Source: Yeosuana marina (GTDB lineage: Bacteria; Bacteroidota; Bacteroidia; Flavobacteriales; Flavobacteriaceae). From it: a stretch of DNA of 64,000 nt. Below are positions 1-9,065 of this stretch, piece by piece. Within the stretch, counting starts at the first letter, position 1; each line of letters opens with the position of its first letter. The position numbers were made by a program, and so were the translations under genes. Under the pieces are notes generated by a model. The model did no database searches and had not been told where the DNA came from. It was given only the letters and a program-made list of their open reading frames with translations. The stretch lies in contig NZ_JAAKGI010000027.1 in NCBI RefSeq assembly GCF_011762485.1, positions 197,747 to 261,746 on the forward strand. Reading direction: 5' to 3'.

Positions 1-966
1 ACAGCATCTGTAAATCAGTTAATCTATAATGGAGGACTTATAAACGCTTCTTTGCAAGCGAAATCGGCAAACTTAAAAACAAAGCAAAAGGAAGTTGAAG
101 TCTCTTTATATCAGTTGAAAAAGCAAGTCAACCAACTCTATTTTTCTATTGTGCTTTTACAAGAAAAGAAGGCGTTGTTAAGAGCTAAACAAGATCAACT
201 TATTGCCAGAATTAAAGAAGTAAAATCAGGTATTGAAAACGGTACTATTTTACCAGCATCAGACAAGGTTTTGGAAGCAGAATTACTTAAAATTAACCAG
301 CAGCTTTCTGAAATTCAATACAACAAATCGAGCTTGTTTGAAACCTTATCTTCATTAACAGGTACTACTATCAGCCCAAGTATTGTTTTAACAAATCCAG
401 ATCTTACAACAAACTTCGAAACCAACATTAATCGTCCAGAATTACAATTATTTGACCTTAAAAAAGAACAAATTCAAGCTAATGAACAACTGCTTTCTAA
501 AGAGAATATGCCCAAGCTATCCGGTTTCGCAACAGGTGGTTATGGAAATCCTGGTTTAAATATGCTTGATAATTCATTTACAAGCTTTTACATAGTTGGC
601 TTAAAGCTTAACTGGAAGGTTTTTGATTGGAATTCAAACAAAAAAGAACGTCAATCTTTATTAATTAACAAGGATATAATTAATAATGAAACAGAAGTAT
701 TCAACTTAAAAACGAATATGGAGTTAAAACAGCAAAAATCTGACATAGAAAAAATAAAAAGCTTTATCAATACAGACAATGAAATTATTGATTTACGGAA
801 AGCGGTCTTAAAATCTTCTGAATCACAATTAAAAAATGGCGTCATTACTGCCTCTGCTTACATTACAGAATTAACTAATTTGTTTGAGGATGAAACCAAT
901 TTAAAAACACACAACATACAACTATCACTAGTTAAAGCAAATTATAATATTACTAAAGGACAATAA
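1..966 (+). CDS. TolC-family outer membrane efflux protein (5' partial)
   Basis: The reading frame is open from base 1, so the true start lies before the window; 321 residues are visible. The protein is rich in long amphipathic helices, with coiled-coil-like stretches around visible residues 20-110 and 220-310, and has the IYNGGLI segment typical of outer membrane efflux proteins. TolC-type trimers form the outer membrane channel of tripartite exporters. The stop is 2 nt before the start of a HlyD-type adaptor, and two ABC ATPases and two ABC-2 permeases follow, so this is the outer membrane part of that pump. The substrate cannot be read from the sequence. Confidence 0.9.
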   Translation, partial: TASVNQLIYNGGLINASLQAKSANLKTKQKEVEVSLYQLKKQVNQLYFSIVLLQEKKALLRAKQDQLIARIKEVKSGIENGTILPASDKVLEAELLKINQQLSEIQYNKSSLFETLSSLTGTTISPSIVLTNPDLTTNFETNINRPELQLFDLKKEQIQANEQLLSKENMPKLSGFATGGYGNPGLNMLDNSFTSFYIVGLKLNWKVFDWNSNKKERQSLLINKDIINNETEVFNLKTNMELKQQKSDIEKIKSFINTDNEIIDLRKAVLKSSESQLKNGVITASAYITELTNLFEDETNLKTHNIQLSLVKANYNITKGQ

Positions 967-968
967 AA

Positions 969-1862
969 ATGAAAACATCAATAAAAATCACATTTGTTTT
1001 ATATACCCTAGCCTTTACCCTATTTTCATGCAGCAATGGAAATGAAAAAGCCGATGGGTATGGCAATTTTGAAGCTACTGAAATTACAGTGTCTTCAGAA
1101 AATAATGGGAAACTAGAAATGTTCACTATTGAAGAAGGCCAAACCCTTAAAAAGGAAGCCTTCGTAGGCTATATTGATACCATTCCCTTAACATTAAAAC
1201 GGGAACAATTAGTTGTTGCAAAAGCTACTGCCATATCACGATCAAAAGGTGTTCTCTCTCAAATAAGTGTTTTAAAAGCGCAATTAGCAACCGCAAAAAA
1301 GAATAGACAACGCATTGAAAATATGCTAAAAGATAATGCTGCAACACAAAAACAACTCGATGATATTAATGGGGAAATTAATGTGATTAATGAGAAGGTT
1401 ATAAGCATTGAAACCCAGAACGCGCCTATTGTTAATGAATTGAACAGCCTAGATGTACAAATAAAACAAATTGATGACCAGCTTAAAAAAAGTAAGATTG
1501 TCAATCCAATAAACGGAACGGTTTTAGTCAAATACGCAGAACCCAATGAGATTACATCATTTGGTAAACCACTCTATAAAATAGCCGATTTAAGTATTAT
1601 GGAATTGCGTGTTTACATTAGCGAAACGCAACTTCCTTCTATTAAAATAGGTCAAGAAGTCACCGTGAAAATTGATGATAAAGACACTATGAAGTCTTAT
1701 AAAGGTGTTATTACATGGATTTCTTCAGAAGCAGAATTTACACCAAAAATAATCCAAACAAAAGAAGAGCGCGTTGCCTTGGTATACGCCGTTAAAATAG
1801 ACGTAAAAAACGATGGCAGCCTAAAAATTGGTATGCCAGCAGAAATGTGGCTTAATAATTAA
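969..1862 (+). CDS. HlyD-family periplasmic adaptor, lipoprotein
   Basis: This 297-residue membrane fusion protein begins with a lipoprotein signal whose lipobox ends LFSC at Cys21, so it is probably lipid-anchored. Residues about 33-70 form the first half of a barrel-sandwich (biotinyl-lipoyl-like) domain. Residues about 80-170 are a helical hairpin rich in K, Q and N, and the second half-motif (IVNPINGTV) follows near 177. A beta-barrel region ends the protein. Adaptors of this type bridge an inner membrane ABC transporter to a TolC channel, which fits the gene order. It resembles the YbhG/EmrA-like adaptors paired with YbhFSR-type exporters. Confidence 0.92.
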   Translation: MKTSIKITFVLYTLAFTLFSCSNGNEKADGYGNFEATEITVSSENNGKLEMFTIEEGQTLKKEAFVGYIDTIPLTLKREQLVVAKATAISRSKGVLSQISVLKAQLATAKKNRQRIENMLKDNAATQKQLDDINGEINVINEKVISIETQNAPIVNELNSLDVQIKQIDDQLKKSKIVNPINGTVLVKYAEPNEITSFGKPLYKIADLSIMELRVYISETQLPSIKIGQEVTVKIDDKDTMKSYKGVITWISSEAEFTPKIIQTKEERVALVYAVKIDVKNDGSLKIGMPAEMWLNN

Positions 1863-1890
1863 TACATATAAATCTTTAAAAATAAACACC

Positions 1891-2349
1891 ATGGACAAAC
1901 ATGAATACAATGTTGACATAGCCTGGACACAAGACCGAAAAGGAATGATGTGTTCACCCGAATTACGTAAAAACGATTCTAATGAAAAAAATTGTATAGA
2001 AGTTGCTACACCGCCTGATTTTGATAAAGGAATACCAAATATTTGGTCACCTGAACATTTATTTACCGCAGCCGTAAGCAGTTGTTTAATGACGACCTTT
2101 TTAGCTATTTCTGAATACTCAAAATTTGATTTCATTAGTTTTAAATGTGGTTCAAAAGGGATTTTAGAGAAAATAGATGGAAAATTTGTTATGTCTGAAG
2201 TATTGCTTTTTCCTGAAGTCTTTATCAGTGATGAAGACCAGAAAGATAAAGCCTTACGCATTCTTGAAAAATCTGAAAAGGCATGTTTAATTTCAAATTC
2301 CATTACCTCTAAAATAACTATGGAACCTAAAATCACTGTTCAAAAATAA
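1891..2349 (+). CDS. OsmC-family protein
   Basis: The 152-residue protein starts best at ATG 1891 (MDKHEYNVD); an in-frame upstream extension overlaps the adaptor gene and is unlikely. OsmC-family proteins reduce organic hydroperoxides with two cysteines. Both expected positions are present here, in AVSSCLMTT and in EKACLISNS. The gene lies 28 nt after the adaptor and 6 nt before the first ABC ATPase, so it is inside the efflux operon. Its presence hints that the pump deals with reactive or oxidised compounds, but that link is inference. Confidence 0.88.
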   Translation: MDKHEYNVDIAWTQDRKGMMCSPELRKNDSNEKNCIEVATPPDFDKGIPNIWSPEHLFTAAVSSCLMTTFLAISEYSKFDFISFKCGSKGILEKIDGKFVMSEVLLFPEVFISDEDQKDKALRILEKSEKACLISNSITSKITMEPKITVQK

Positions 2350-2355
2350 ACGTAT

Positions 2356-3258
2356 ATGAGTATTTCTGTCAATCATATCAGTAAGTCTTATAAAAGCATT
2401 CAGGCGCTTCAAGATATTTCATTTAATGTCAATGAAGGCGAGCTCTTTGGTCTTATAGGTCCTGATGGTGCAGGAAAAACTACCTTATTCAGAATATTAA
2501 CAACTTTACTAATAGCCGATACAGGACAAGCCTCAGTGGCGGGTTATGATGTTATAAAAGATTATAAAGCCATACGGAATTGTGTTGGCTACATGCCAGG
2601 GAAATTTTCATTGTATCAAGATTTAACAGTTGAAGAAAATTTAGAGTTTTTTGCCACTATTTTTAAAACAACTATTGAAGCAAACTACCATTTAATAAAA
2701 GATATCTACGTTCAAATAGAGCCTTTTAAAAACCGTAGAGCCGGAAAATTATCTGGAGGAATGAAGCAAAAATTAGCCTTATGTTGTGCATTAATTCATA
2801 AACCTAAAGTATTGTTTTTAGATGAGCCAACTACAGGCGTTGACCCTGTGTCGCGTAAAGAATTTTGGGACATGCTAAAACGATTACAGCAAAAAGGCAT
2901 TACTATATTGGTATCCACACCTTATATGGATGAAGCGGCATTGTGCGATAGAGTTGCTTTTATTCAAAATGGAGAGTTATTGGAAATTGGAACACCAAAA
3001 AACATTGTTAAGGAGTATTCAAAGAAACTATATAATGTAAAAAGTGATAATATGTATCAACTTATTGATAGCTTAAATACATTTAAATACACATATAGTG
3101 CCTACCCTTTTGGTGAATTTGTTCATTACACAGATACTAGGGATGAATTTGACATCAAAGAGTTACATAGTTATTTAAAAGACAAAGGACTGCATAATAT
3201 TACTATTGAAATTACGAATCCAACCATAGAAGACACCTTTATGGCATTAGCAAAATAA
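2356..3258 (+). CDS. ABC transporter ATP-binding protein (YbhF N-half-like)
   Basis: The 300-residue ATPase has a Walker A GPDGAGKTT at about residues 35-43, a consensus signature LSGGMKQ and a Walker B LFLDEPTTGVDP. The H-loop is altered: where a histidine is expected the sequence reads VSTPYMDEA. About 90 residues follow the nucleotide-binding domain, as in drug and Na+ exporters of the ABC-2 class. In enteric YbhF two ATPase domains are fused in one chain; here the equivalent of the second half is the separate gene at 3333. It presumably forms a heterodimer with that protein and energises the two permeases downstream. Confidence 0.93.
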   Translation: MSISVNHISKSYKSIQALQDISFNVNEGELFGLIGPDGAGKTTLFRILTTLLIADTGQASVAGYDVIKDYKAIRNCVGYMPGKFSLYQDLTVEENLEFFATIFKTTIEANYHLIKDIYVQIEPFKNRRAGKLSGGMKQKLALCCALIHKPKVLFLDEPTTGVDPVSRKEFWDMLKRLQQKGITILVSTPYMDEAALCDRVAFIQNGELLEIGTPKNIVKEYSKKLYNVKSDNMYQLIDSLNTFKYTYSAYPFGEFVHYTDTRDEFDIKELHSYLKDKGLHNITIEITNPTIEDTFMALAK

Positions 3259-3266
3259 ATATCTGT

Positions 3267-3310
3267 TCGAGCGCAGTCGAGAACTTTTAAGACATCTCGA
3301 CTGCGCTCGA
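3267..3310. repeat. Perfect 16-bp inverted repeat, intergenic palindrome
   Basis: Arms 3267-3282 and 3295-3310 are exact reverse complements (TCGAGCGCAGTCGAGA and its complement) around a 12-nt spacer. The arms are far more GC-rich than the surroundings. No T-run follows on either strand, so it is not a standard terminator. From general knowledge, TCGA/GCGCAGTCGAGA palindromes occur between genes in many Flavobacteriaceae genomes, so it is probably one copy of a dispersed repeat. It sits between the two ABC ATPase genes inside the operon. Confidence 0.85.
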
Positions 3311-3332
3311 TGGGACAATCAAATAAAATTTA

Positions 3333-4064
3333 ATGAGTGAAATAAATTATGTAATAGAAGCTACCGATTTAACAAAACAATTTGGAGATTTTAAAGCAGT
3401 AAATGCAATATCTTTCAACGTTAAAAAAGGCGAAATATTTGGTTTTCTAGGTGCAAACGGGGCAGGAAAAACAACTGCCATGAAAATGCTTATTGGTATT
3501 TCTAATCCCACATCTGGCGCTGCCAACGTAGCTGGTTTTGATGTATTTACACAAGCAGAATCCATTAAAAAGAATATTGGTTATATGAGCCAGAAATTTG
3601 CTTTATATGACGATTTAACGGTTAAAGAAAATATTACATTTTTTGGAGGAATTTATGGCTTATCACGAGCTACTCTTAAACAAAAAATAAATGCTTTAAT
3701 TGAAGAATTAGGACTTCATGATATTGCGGACAACTTAGTGGGAGCACTCCCATTAGGATGGAAACAAAAACTAGCCTTTTCGGTAGCGCTATTGCACAAT
3801 CCAAAAATTGTGTTTTTAGATGAACCTACTGGTGGTGTAGACCCTATTACCAGGCGACAGTTTTGGGAAATGATCTACAAAGCAGCACATGAAGGAACCA
3901 CTATTTTTGTGACTACACACTATATGGATGAAGCTGAATATTGCGATCGGGTTTCAATTATGGTTAATGGAAAAATTGAAGCTTTAGATACCCCTAAAAA
4001 ATTGAAGGAACAATTTAAAGTAACCAGCATGAACAATGTGTTTTTAAAATTAGCAAGAGGATGA
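3333..4064 (+). CDS. ABC transporter ATP-binding protein (YbhF C-half-like)
   Basis: The 243-residue ATPase has a Walker A GANGAGKTT near residues 40-48, a Walker B VFLDEPTGGVDP and a normal H-loop in VTTHYMDEA. Its signature motif is altered to ALPLGWKQK in place of LSGG. The second domains of YbhF and RbbA proteins carry a similar LPxG signature, as I recall. The partner at 2356 has a good signature but no H-loop histidine. In a heterodimer both defects would fall in the same composite ATP site, leaving one consensus site. It serves the ABC-2 permeases that follow. Confidence 0.93.
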   Translation: MSEINYVIEATDLTKQFGDFKAVNAISFNVKKGEIFGFLGANGAGKTTAMKMLIGISNPTSGAANVAGFDVFTQAESIKKNIGYMSQKFALYDDLTVKENITFFGGIYGLSRATLKQKINALIEELGLHDIADNLVGALPLGWKQKLAFSVALLHNPKIVFLDEPTGGVDPITRRQFWEMIYKAAHEGTTIFVTTHYMDEAEYCDRVSIMVNGKIEALDTPKKLKEQFKVTSMNNVFLKLARG

Positions 4065-4113
4065 TTCATATCGAACAGCACGTGTCCGTTAAAAAAACAA
4101 TAAATATAAACAC

Positions 4114-5220
4114 ATGAAACTATTTATAGGTTTTATAAAAAAAGAGTTTTACCACATTTTAAGAGATAGACGTTCTTTGTTTATTTTATTTGGCATGCCT
4201 ATTGTTCAAATACTACTATTTGGCTTTGCAATTACCAATGAAATCAACAATGTTAATATTGCAATATTAGACCATTCAAAAGATGTTACAACTCAAAACA
4301 TCATAAATAAAATATCTGCTTCTAAGTATTTTAGTGTTAATCAATTTATTGAAAAAGAACAAGATATTGAATCTGTTTTCAAAAAAGGAAAAACAAAAGC
4401 AGTCATAAGTTTTCAAAATGATTTCAATCAAAATCTTGTAAAAAATGGTCATGCTACTATTCAAATAATCACAGATGCAACAGATCCCAATACAGCTAAT
4501 ACCATTTCAAATTATGTTAATGCTATTATTCAATCTCATGTTAAGGAACTGAATAAAGGCATCAACATAGAATACCAAATTATTCCTGAAACACATATGG
4601 TTTATAATCCAGAATTGAAAAGTGTATTCATGTTTGTTCCCGGTATCATGACTGTTATTTTAATGTTAGTTTCCGCCATGATGACATCCATCTCTATTAC
4701 AAGAGAAAAGGAATTAGGCACCATGGAAGTTATACTAGTATCACCTTTAAAACCAATACAAGTTATCGCTGGAAAAGTAATTCCTTATATAGCGCTATCT
4801 GTTATTAACGCTACAGTTATTATTATTTTAAGCATTTTTATTTTTGAAATGCCTGTACAAGGAAGTCTTATTTTATTAGGCTTTGAGAGTATATTGTTCA
4901 TCATAACCGCATTGGCATTAGGTATTTTAATATCAACAGTGTCAGCAACTCAACAAACAGCTATGATGATTTCATTAATGGGATTAATGCTGCCCGTAAT
5001 TATTTTATCAGGCTTTATTTTTCCAATTTCTAGTATGCCTGTTCCATTACAAATTATCAGCAATATTATTCCCGCAAAATGGTTTATCATCATTATAAAA
5101 GCCATTATGCTTAAAGGAGTTGGTTTCTCATTTATTTGGAAAGAAACACTTATTCTGTTAGTTATGACCTTGTTTTTTATTGGATTAAGTATAAAAAAAT
5201 ATAAAATAAGATTAGACTAA
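4114..5220 (+). CDS. ABC-2 type permease (YbhS/YbhR-like)
   Basis: The 368-residue membrane protein has one N-terminal transmembrane segment (about 20-42), an extracytoplasmic domain of about 130 residues and five C-terminal membrane segments from about residue 170. This is the ABC2_membrane_3 arrangement. The cytoplasmic loop contains the conserved ITREKELGTMEVILVSPLK segment. The stop codon shares one base with the start of the next permease (TAATG at 5218-5222), so the two subunits are probably made by coupled translation. The pair would form a heterodimeric pore for export through the adaptor and TolC channel. Confidence 0.93.
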   Translation: MKLFIGFIKKEFYHILRDRRSLFILFGMPIVQILLFGFAITNEINNVNIAILDHSKDVTTQNIINKISASKYFSVNQFIEKEQDIESVFKKGKTKAVISFQNDFNQNLVKNGHATIQIITDATDPNTANTISNYVNAIIQSHVKELNKGINIEYQIIPETHMVYNPELKSVFMFVPGIMTVILMLVSAMMTSISITREKELGTMEVILVSPLKPIQVIAGKVIPYIALSVINATVIIILSIFIFEMPVQGSLILLGFESILFIITALALGILISTVSATQQTAMMISLMGLMLPVIILSGFIFPISSMPVPLQIISNIIPAKWFIIIIKAIMLKGVGFSFIWKETLILLVMTLFFIGLSIKKYKIRLD

Positions 5221-6341
5221 TGAAGATACTTGGGTTCATCATACAAAAAGAGTTTAAGCAGATTTTTAGAAATAAAGGGATGCTTCCCATTATATTTATT
5301 ATGCCTGTTGTTCAGCTTATCATTCTATCTAATGCTGCTACGTTTGATATAAAAAATATTAAATTCTCATATATTGATAACGACCATACATCTTTATCAC
5401 GAGCTTTAATAGAAAGGTTTGATGCATCAACTTATTTTAATATTGTTAGTGACTTTCCTTCAGAAAAAATGGCTAATGCTGCTATGTCACAGGGAGATGT
5501 CGATGTTATTTTAGAAATTCCTCATTATTTTGAGCGTGATTTACAAAAAGAAAAACATATCAGCTTAAGTGTAACGATTAATGCTATTGATGGTTCGGCA
5601 GCTGGTGTTGAAAATGTGTATATCAACCAAATTATTCAAAATTTTAATAAAAATATTAAAGCTGATTTGATTCAAACTGAAGATAAGCAATCAAATCCTG
5701 TTAATATCATCACACTTCCATCTTTTTGGTACAATAAAACCTTGAATTACAAGACTTATATGGTACCTGGAATATTGGTATTATTGGTCACTATGATTAC
5801 GCTATTTCTATCGGGTATGAATATAGTTAGAGAAAAAGAAATTGGAACTTTAGAACAAATTAATGTAACACCGATTAAGAAAAGCCAGTTTATCATAGGG
5901 AAATTATTTCCATTTTGGATTATTGGTTTAGCGCTTTTAACAATCGGACTTGTAATTGCTAAACTCATTTTCAATGTTCCAATTGTAGGAAGTTATTTGT
6001 TATTATATGTTTATACCTCTGTTTATATTCTTGTTATTTTAGGGATAGGCTTATTCATATCGAATTTTACAGAAACCCAGCAACAAGCTATGTTTATATC
6101 CTGGTTTTTTATGGTTATTTTTATTTTAATGAGTGGTTTATTTACACCGATTGATAGTATGCCTAAATGGGCTCAAACCATTACTGATTTTAATCCCATT
6201 AAATATTTTGTAGAAGTGATGCGTATGGTAATGCTTAAAGGGGCGCAGCTTCAAGACATATTGCCACAATTATTAAAAACATTTCTTTTTGCTTTTATAA
6301 TGAATGGTTTAGCGGTTTGGAACTATAAGAAAACTATATAA
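5220..6341 (+). CDS. ABC-2 type permease, second subunit
   Basis: The 373-residue protein is a paralogue of the preceding permease and has the same layout: one N-terminal helix, a large periplasmic domain, then five C-terminal helices. Its equivalent cytoplasmic motif is VREKEIGTLEQINVTPIK. It starts at ATG 5220, overlapping the previous stop by one base. It is the last gene of the efflux operon. A short hairpin (6359-6380) follows without a T-run, so the operon end is not marked by a clear terminator. Confidence 0.93.
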   Translation: MKILGFIIQKEFKQIFRNKGMLPIIFIMPVVQLIILSNAATFDIKNIKFSYIDNDHTSLSRALIERFDASTYFNIVSDFPSEKMANAAMSQGDVDVILEIPHYFERDLQKEKHISLSVTINAIDGSAAGVENVYINQIIQNFNKNIKADLIQTEDKQSNPVNIITLPSFWYNKTLNYKTYMVPGILVLLVTMITLFLSGMNIVREKEIGTLEQINVTPIKKSQFIIGKLFPFWIIGLALLTIGLVIAKLIFNVPIVGSYLLLYVYTSVYILVILGIGLFISNFTETQQQAMFISWFFMVIFILMSGLFTPIDSMPKWAQTITDFNPIKYFVEVMRMVMLKGAQLQDILPQLLKTFLFAFIMNGLAVWNYKKTI

Positions 6342-6412
6342 TCTAACATCCTCTTATAAACATAAAAAAATCTTTATGTTATGTTAAAAATAAAACAATA
6401 AGACTGTATTTC

Positions 6413-6443
6413 TTGTAAGGCTAATTAATAACAAATACTTTTA
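6413..6443 (+). promoter_or_regulatory. Probable promoter for the APC transporter
   Basis: TTG at 6413-6415 and TACTTTTA at 6436-6443 are separated by 20 nt. This matches the Bacteroidota housekeeping promoter TTG-(17-23)-TAnnTTTG except for the last base. The start codon is 24 nt further on. It separates the transporter from the preceding efflux operon. Confidence 0.4.
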
Positions 6444-6467
6444 ATGTAATTTTTTAGCAAATTCAAG

Positions 6468-8195
6468 ATGAAGAAAAAGCTTAATGAACTTGAGGCAACC
6501 GCAATTTGTGGTAATGATATTAGCTCTTCTTGTTTATATGTATCCGCTTTAGCCATTGTTTATGCTGGCCAATATGCATGGATTTCCTTACTTATAGTAT
6601 CATTAATCCTCTTTTTATTTAGAAAAATTTATGGCGAAGTAGTTGGAGCGCTTCCATTAAACGGAGGGGCATACAACGCATTACTCAACACTACTAAAAA
6701 ATCAACAGCTTCATTTGCGGCATCACTTACTGTACTTTCTTATATGGCTACGGCTGTTATTTCTGCCAGTGAAGCCATCAAATATGCTCATGGTTTGTGG
6801 CATCAAATCCCAATTGTGTATGCAACTATATTTTTGTTATTGGTTTTTATGGGATTGGTTATTTTAGGTATTGGTGAATCTTCTAAAGTTGCCATTGGTA
6901 TTTTTATTTTTCATTTAAGCTCTTTGGTTATATTGTGTCTATTCTGTATTTACTTTCTTTTTAATAATGGATTTGACAATTTAATTGCAAACTTCAAATC
7001 TCCTGTTGATGGTAGCATCTCAACAGCCTTATTTTTTGGGTTTGCTGCCGCTATGCTCGGCATAAGTGGTTTTGAAAGTTCTGCCAACTATGTTGAAGAA
7101 CAGCAAAAAGGAGTTTTTCCAAAAACCTTAAAAAACATGTGGATAATTGTTACGGTCTTTAATCCATTATTAGCGTTTTTAGCTTTAGCAATTATTCCGC
7201 TATCAACTATAAACTCTAATCAAGACACGCTGTTATCATTTATGGGAAATTTAAGTGGAGGTAACTGGTTATCATATTTAGTTTCCATTGATGCTGCGTT
7301 AGTTTTAAGCGGCGCTGTCTTAACATCGTACGTTGGTGTTGGTGGCTTAGTGGAACGTATGGCATTAGATAGAATTTTACCTAAGGAGTTATTAATTAAA
7401 AACAAAAGAGGAAGTTCTTATTTTATTTTTATTACTTTCTTTTTGCTAGCTGTTTCTGTTTTATTAATTACTAAAGGAGATTTAAAAGCTTTGGCAGGCG
7501 TTTATACTATTGCTTTTTTAGGTGTGATGGCCTTATTCGGAATTGGGAATCTTCTATTAAAAATAAAAAGAGGGCGACTTCCTCGTCCTGAAAAAGCAAG
7601 TTATCCAGCTGTATTAATTGCTATTGTGGGAATCATTTTAGCTTTATTGGGTAACATTATTTTAAACCCAGGGTATTTGGGCATATTTTTAGAATACCTA
7701 ATCCCTACTCTGCTAGTCGTTGGTTTCATGCTATATAGAACACCAATATTAAAAGGTGTTTTATTATTTCTTGATTACTTAACACCTGATAATAAACAGA
7801 TTTTTAAAAAAATTAATAGAAAAATAAATATCGCCATAAGAAAAATTAATTCTCAAGAATTCGTATTTTTTACAAAAGGTGATAACGTTGAAGCTATTAA
7901 TAAAGTTTTGCTATATATTTCTGAAAACGAAGAAACCAGACGATTAAAAATAGTTAATATAAGCAATGAGGAAAAAGTTCCTTCAAAGCTTAAAAATGAT
8001 ATTGAAGTATTAGACAGAGCTTATCCACAAATTGTTATTGAATTTATTGAGGAAACAGGCGTTTTTAATCCTGAAAAAATAAAAGAACTCTCGCATCGTT
8101 GGAAAATTCCAATTAATTTTATGTTTATTGGATCTCCTGGAGATAAATTTCCCTATAAATTACAAGAATTAGGTGAAGTAAGATTAATTATTTAA
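6468..8195 (+). CDS. APC-family amino acid/polyamine transporter with C-terminal cytoplasmic domain
   Basis: The 575-residue protein has about twelve hydrophobic segments in its first 430 residues. It carries the APC features ATAICGNDISSS near the N-terminus and LPLNGGAYN near residue 65. The last 145 residues are soluble and charged and look like an alpha/beta domain, perhaps of the universal-stress-protein type found in some APC transporters. The substrate is not evident; amino acids or polyamines are likely from the family. The 3' end overlaps the convergent EamA gene by 12 nt. The nearby putrescine-making pair aguB-aguA makes a polyamine link possible but unproven. Confidence 0.85.
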   Translation: MKKKLNELEATAICGNDISSSCLYVSALAIVYAGQYAWISLLIVSLILFLFRKIYGEVVGALPLNGGAYNALLNTTKKSTASFAASLTVLSYMATAVISASEAIKYAHGLWHQIPIVYATIFLLLVFMGLVILGIGESSKVAIGIFIFHLSSLVILCLFCIYFLFNNGFDNLIANFKSPVDGSISTALFFGFAAAMLGISGFESSANYVEEQQKGVFPKTLKNMWIIVTVFNPLLAFLALAIIPLSTINSNQDTLLSFMGNLSGGNWLSYLVSIDAALVLSGAVLTSYVGVGGLVERMALDRILPKELLIKNKRGSSYFIFITFFLLAVSVLLITKGDLKALAGVYTIAFLGVMALFGIGNLLLKIKRGRLPRPEKASYPAVLIAIVGIILALLGNIILNPGYLGIFLEYLIPTLLVVGFMLYRTPILKGVLLFLDYLTPDNKQIFKKINRKINIAIRKINSQEFVFFTKGDNVEAINKVLLYISENEETRRLKIVNISNEEKVPSKLKNDIEVLDRAYPQIVIEFIEETGVFNPEKIKELSHRWKIPINFMFIGSPGDKFPYKLQELGEVRLII

Positions 8196-9065
8196 CTTTT
8201 TCTCTTTATATACTATATTTAAAACGAGGCCTCCAATTATTAAAGCGATTCCTAATAAACTCCAAAACGTATAAATCTCCCCAAACAAAAAAATACCGAA
8301 AGATAGTGTGAATATCACTTCTATATATTTTAAAGGTGCTACTTGGCTGGTTGATGCTGTTTGAAATGCTTTGGTCATATACACTTGTCCAAAATACCCA
8401 AAAACGCCTAGTCCAAAAAGCAATATCCACTCAATACCTTTAGGGTTAACCCAATTATTTATAGATAAAACGCCACCAGTAATAGTTGCTACAACCATAA
8501 AGTAATTAACAATAACTACGGGGTGTTCACTGTTTCCTATTTTACTAATAATAATATAAACCAAACCACTAAACACAGAGGCTATTAAAACTAAAATAAG
8601 TCCATACGTATTAACATTAGTATCTAACCCTTTTAGTACCAAAACACCCGAAAATGCCATTATAAAAAACAACCATTGCAAAGGTTTTATTTTTTCTTTT
8701 AGAAATAAAACAGCAAACATCGCTGCAAAAATTGGAGCAATATATCTTAAAGAGACCGCTGTTCCTACTGATAAATATTTAACAGACATAAAGAATAAAG
8801 TCATAGAGGTTACGCCTACTACACCTCTTAAAATCAATAATTTATGATTATTTCCTAGGATTGGTATTTTATTTCTAAAAAGAAATCCAAATGTAAATAA
8901 CAAGGAACTAGCAGACCTAAAAAAGACTATTTGATACGCATTAACATTCACTAAGTATTTAACCGTAGCATTCATGCAAGCAAATGCCATGGTACTTATA
9001 ATCATAAATTTAATAGCTTTTTTGATTTCCAAAATTCCTACATTGGTATTTGCTGGCTTAAACAA
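8184..9065 (-). CDS. EamA-family (DMT) transporter
   Basis: The 293-residue protein has ten predicted membrane segments in two EamA repeats, the usual length for the drug/metabolite transporter superfamily. Conserved features include the RYIAPIFAAMFAVLFLKEK segment ending helix 4 and the matching EVIFTLSFGIFLFGE in the second repeat. The annotated start overlaps the end of aguA by 28 nt. A later methionine (MIISTMAF) would shorten it, but the overlap start is plausible and implies translational coupling. Substrate unknown; its position as third gene of a putrescine-forming operon suggests a small amine or amino acid. Confidence 0.87.
   Translation of the reverse strand: MFKPANTNVGILEIKKAIKFMIISTMAFACMNATVKYLVNVNAYQIVFFRSASSLLFTFGFLFRNKIPILGNNHKLLILRGVVGVTSMTLFFMSVKYLSVGTAVSLRYIAPIFAAMFAVLFLKEKIKPLQWLFFIMAFSGVLVLKGLDTNVNTYGLILVLIASVFSGLVYIIISKIGNSEHPVVIVNYFMVVATITGGVLSINNWVNPKGIEWILLFGLGVFGYFGQVYMTKAFQTASTSQVAPLKYIEVIFTLSFGIFLFGEIYTFWSLLGIALIIGGLVLNIVYKEKKLNN

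Noticed and set aside
1828..1890. N-terminal extension of the OsmC protein
   Set aside because: It overlaps the adaptor gene by 35 nt and gives residues unlike OsmC; the family N-terminus fits ATG 1891.
3259..3332. GC-rich palindrome as a tRNA or terminator
   Set aside because: It cannot form a tRNA cloverleaf, and no T-run follows the stem on either strand.
6359..6380. Hairpin after the second permease as a terminator
   Set aside because: The 8-bp A/T-rich stem is not followed by a T-run.
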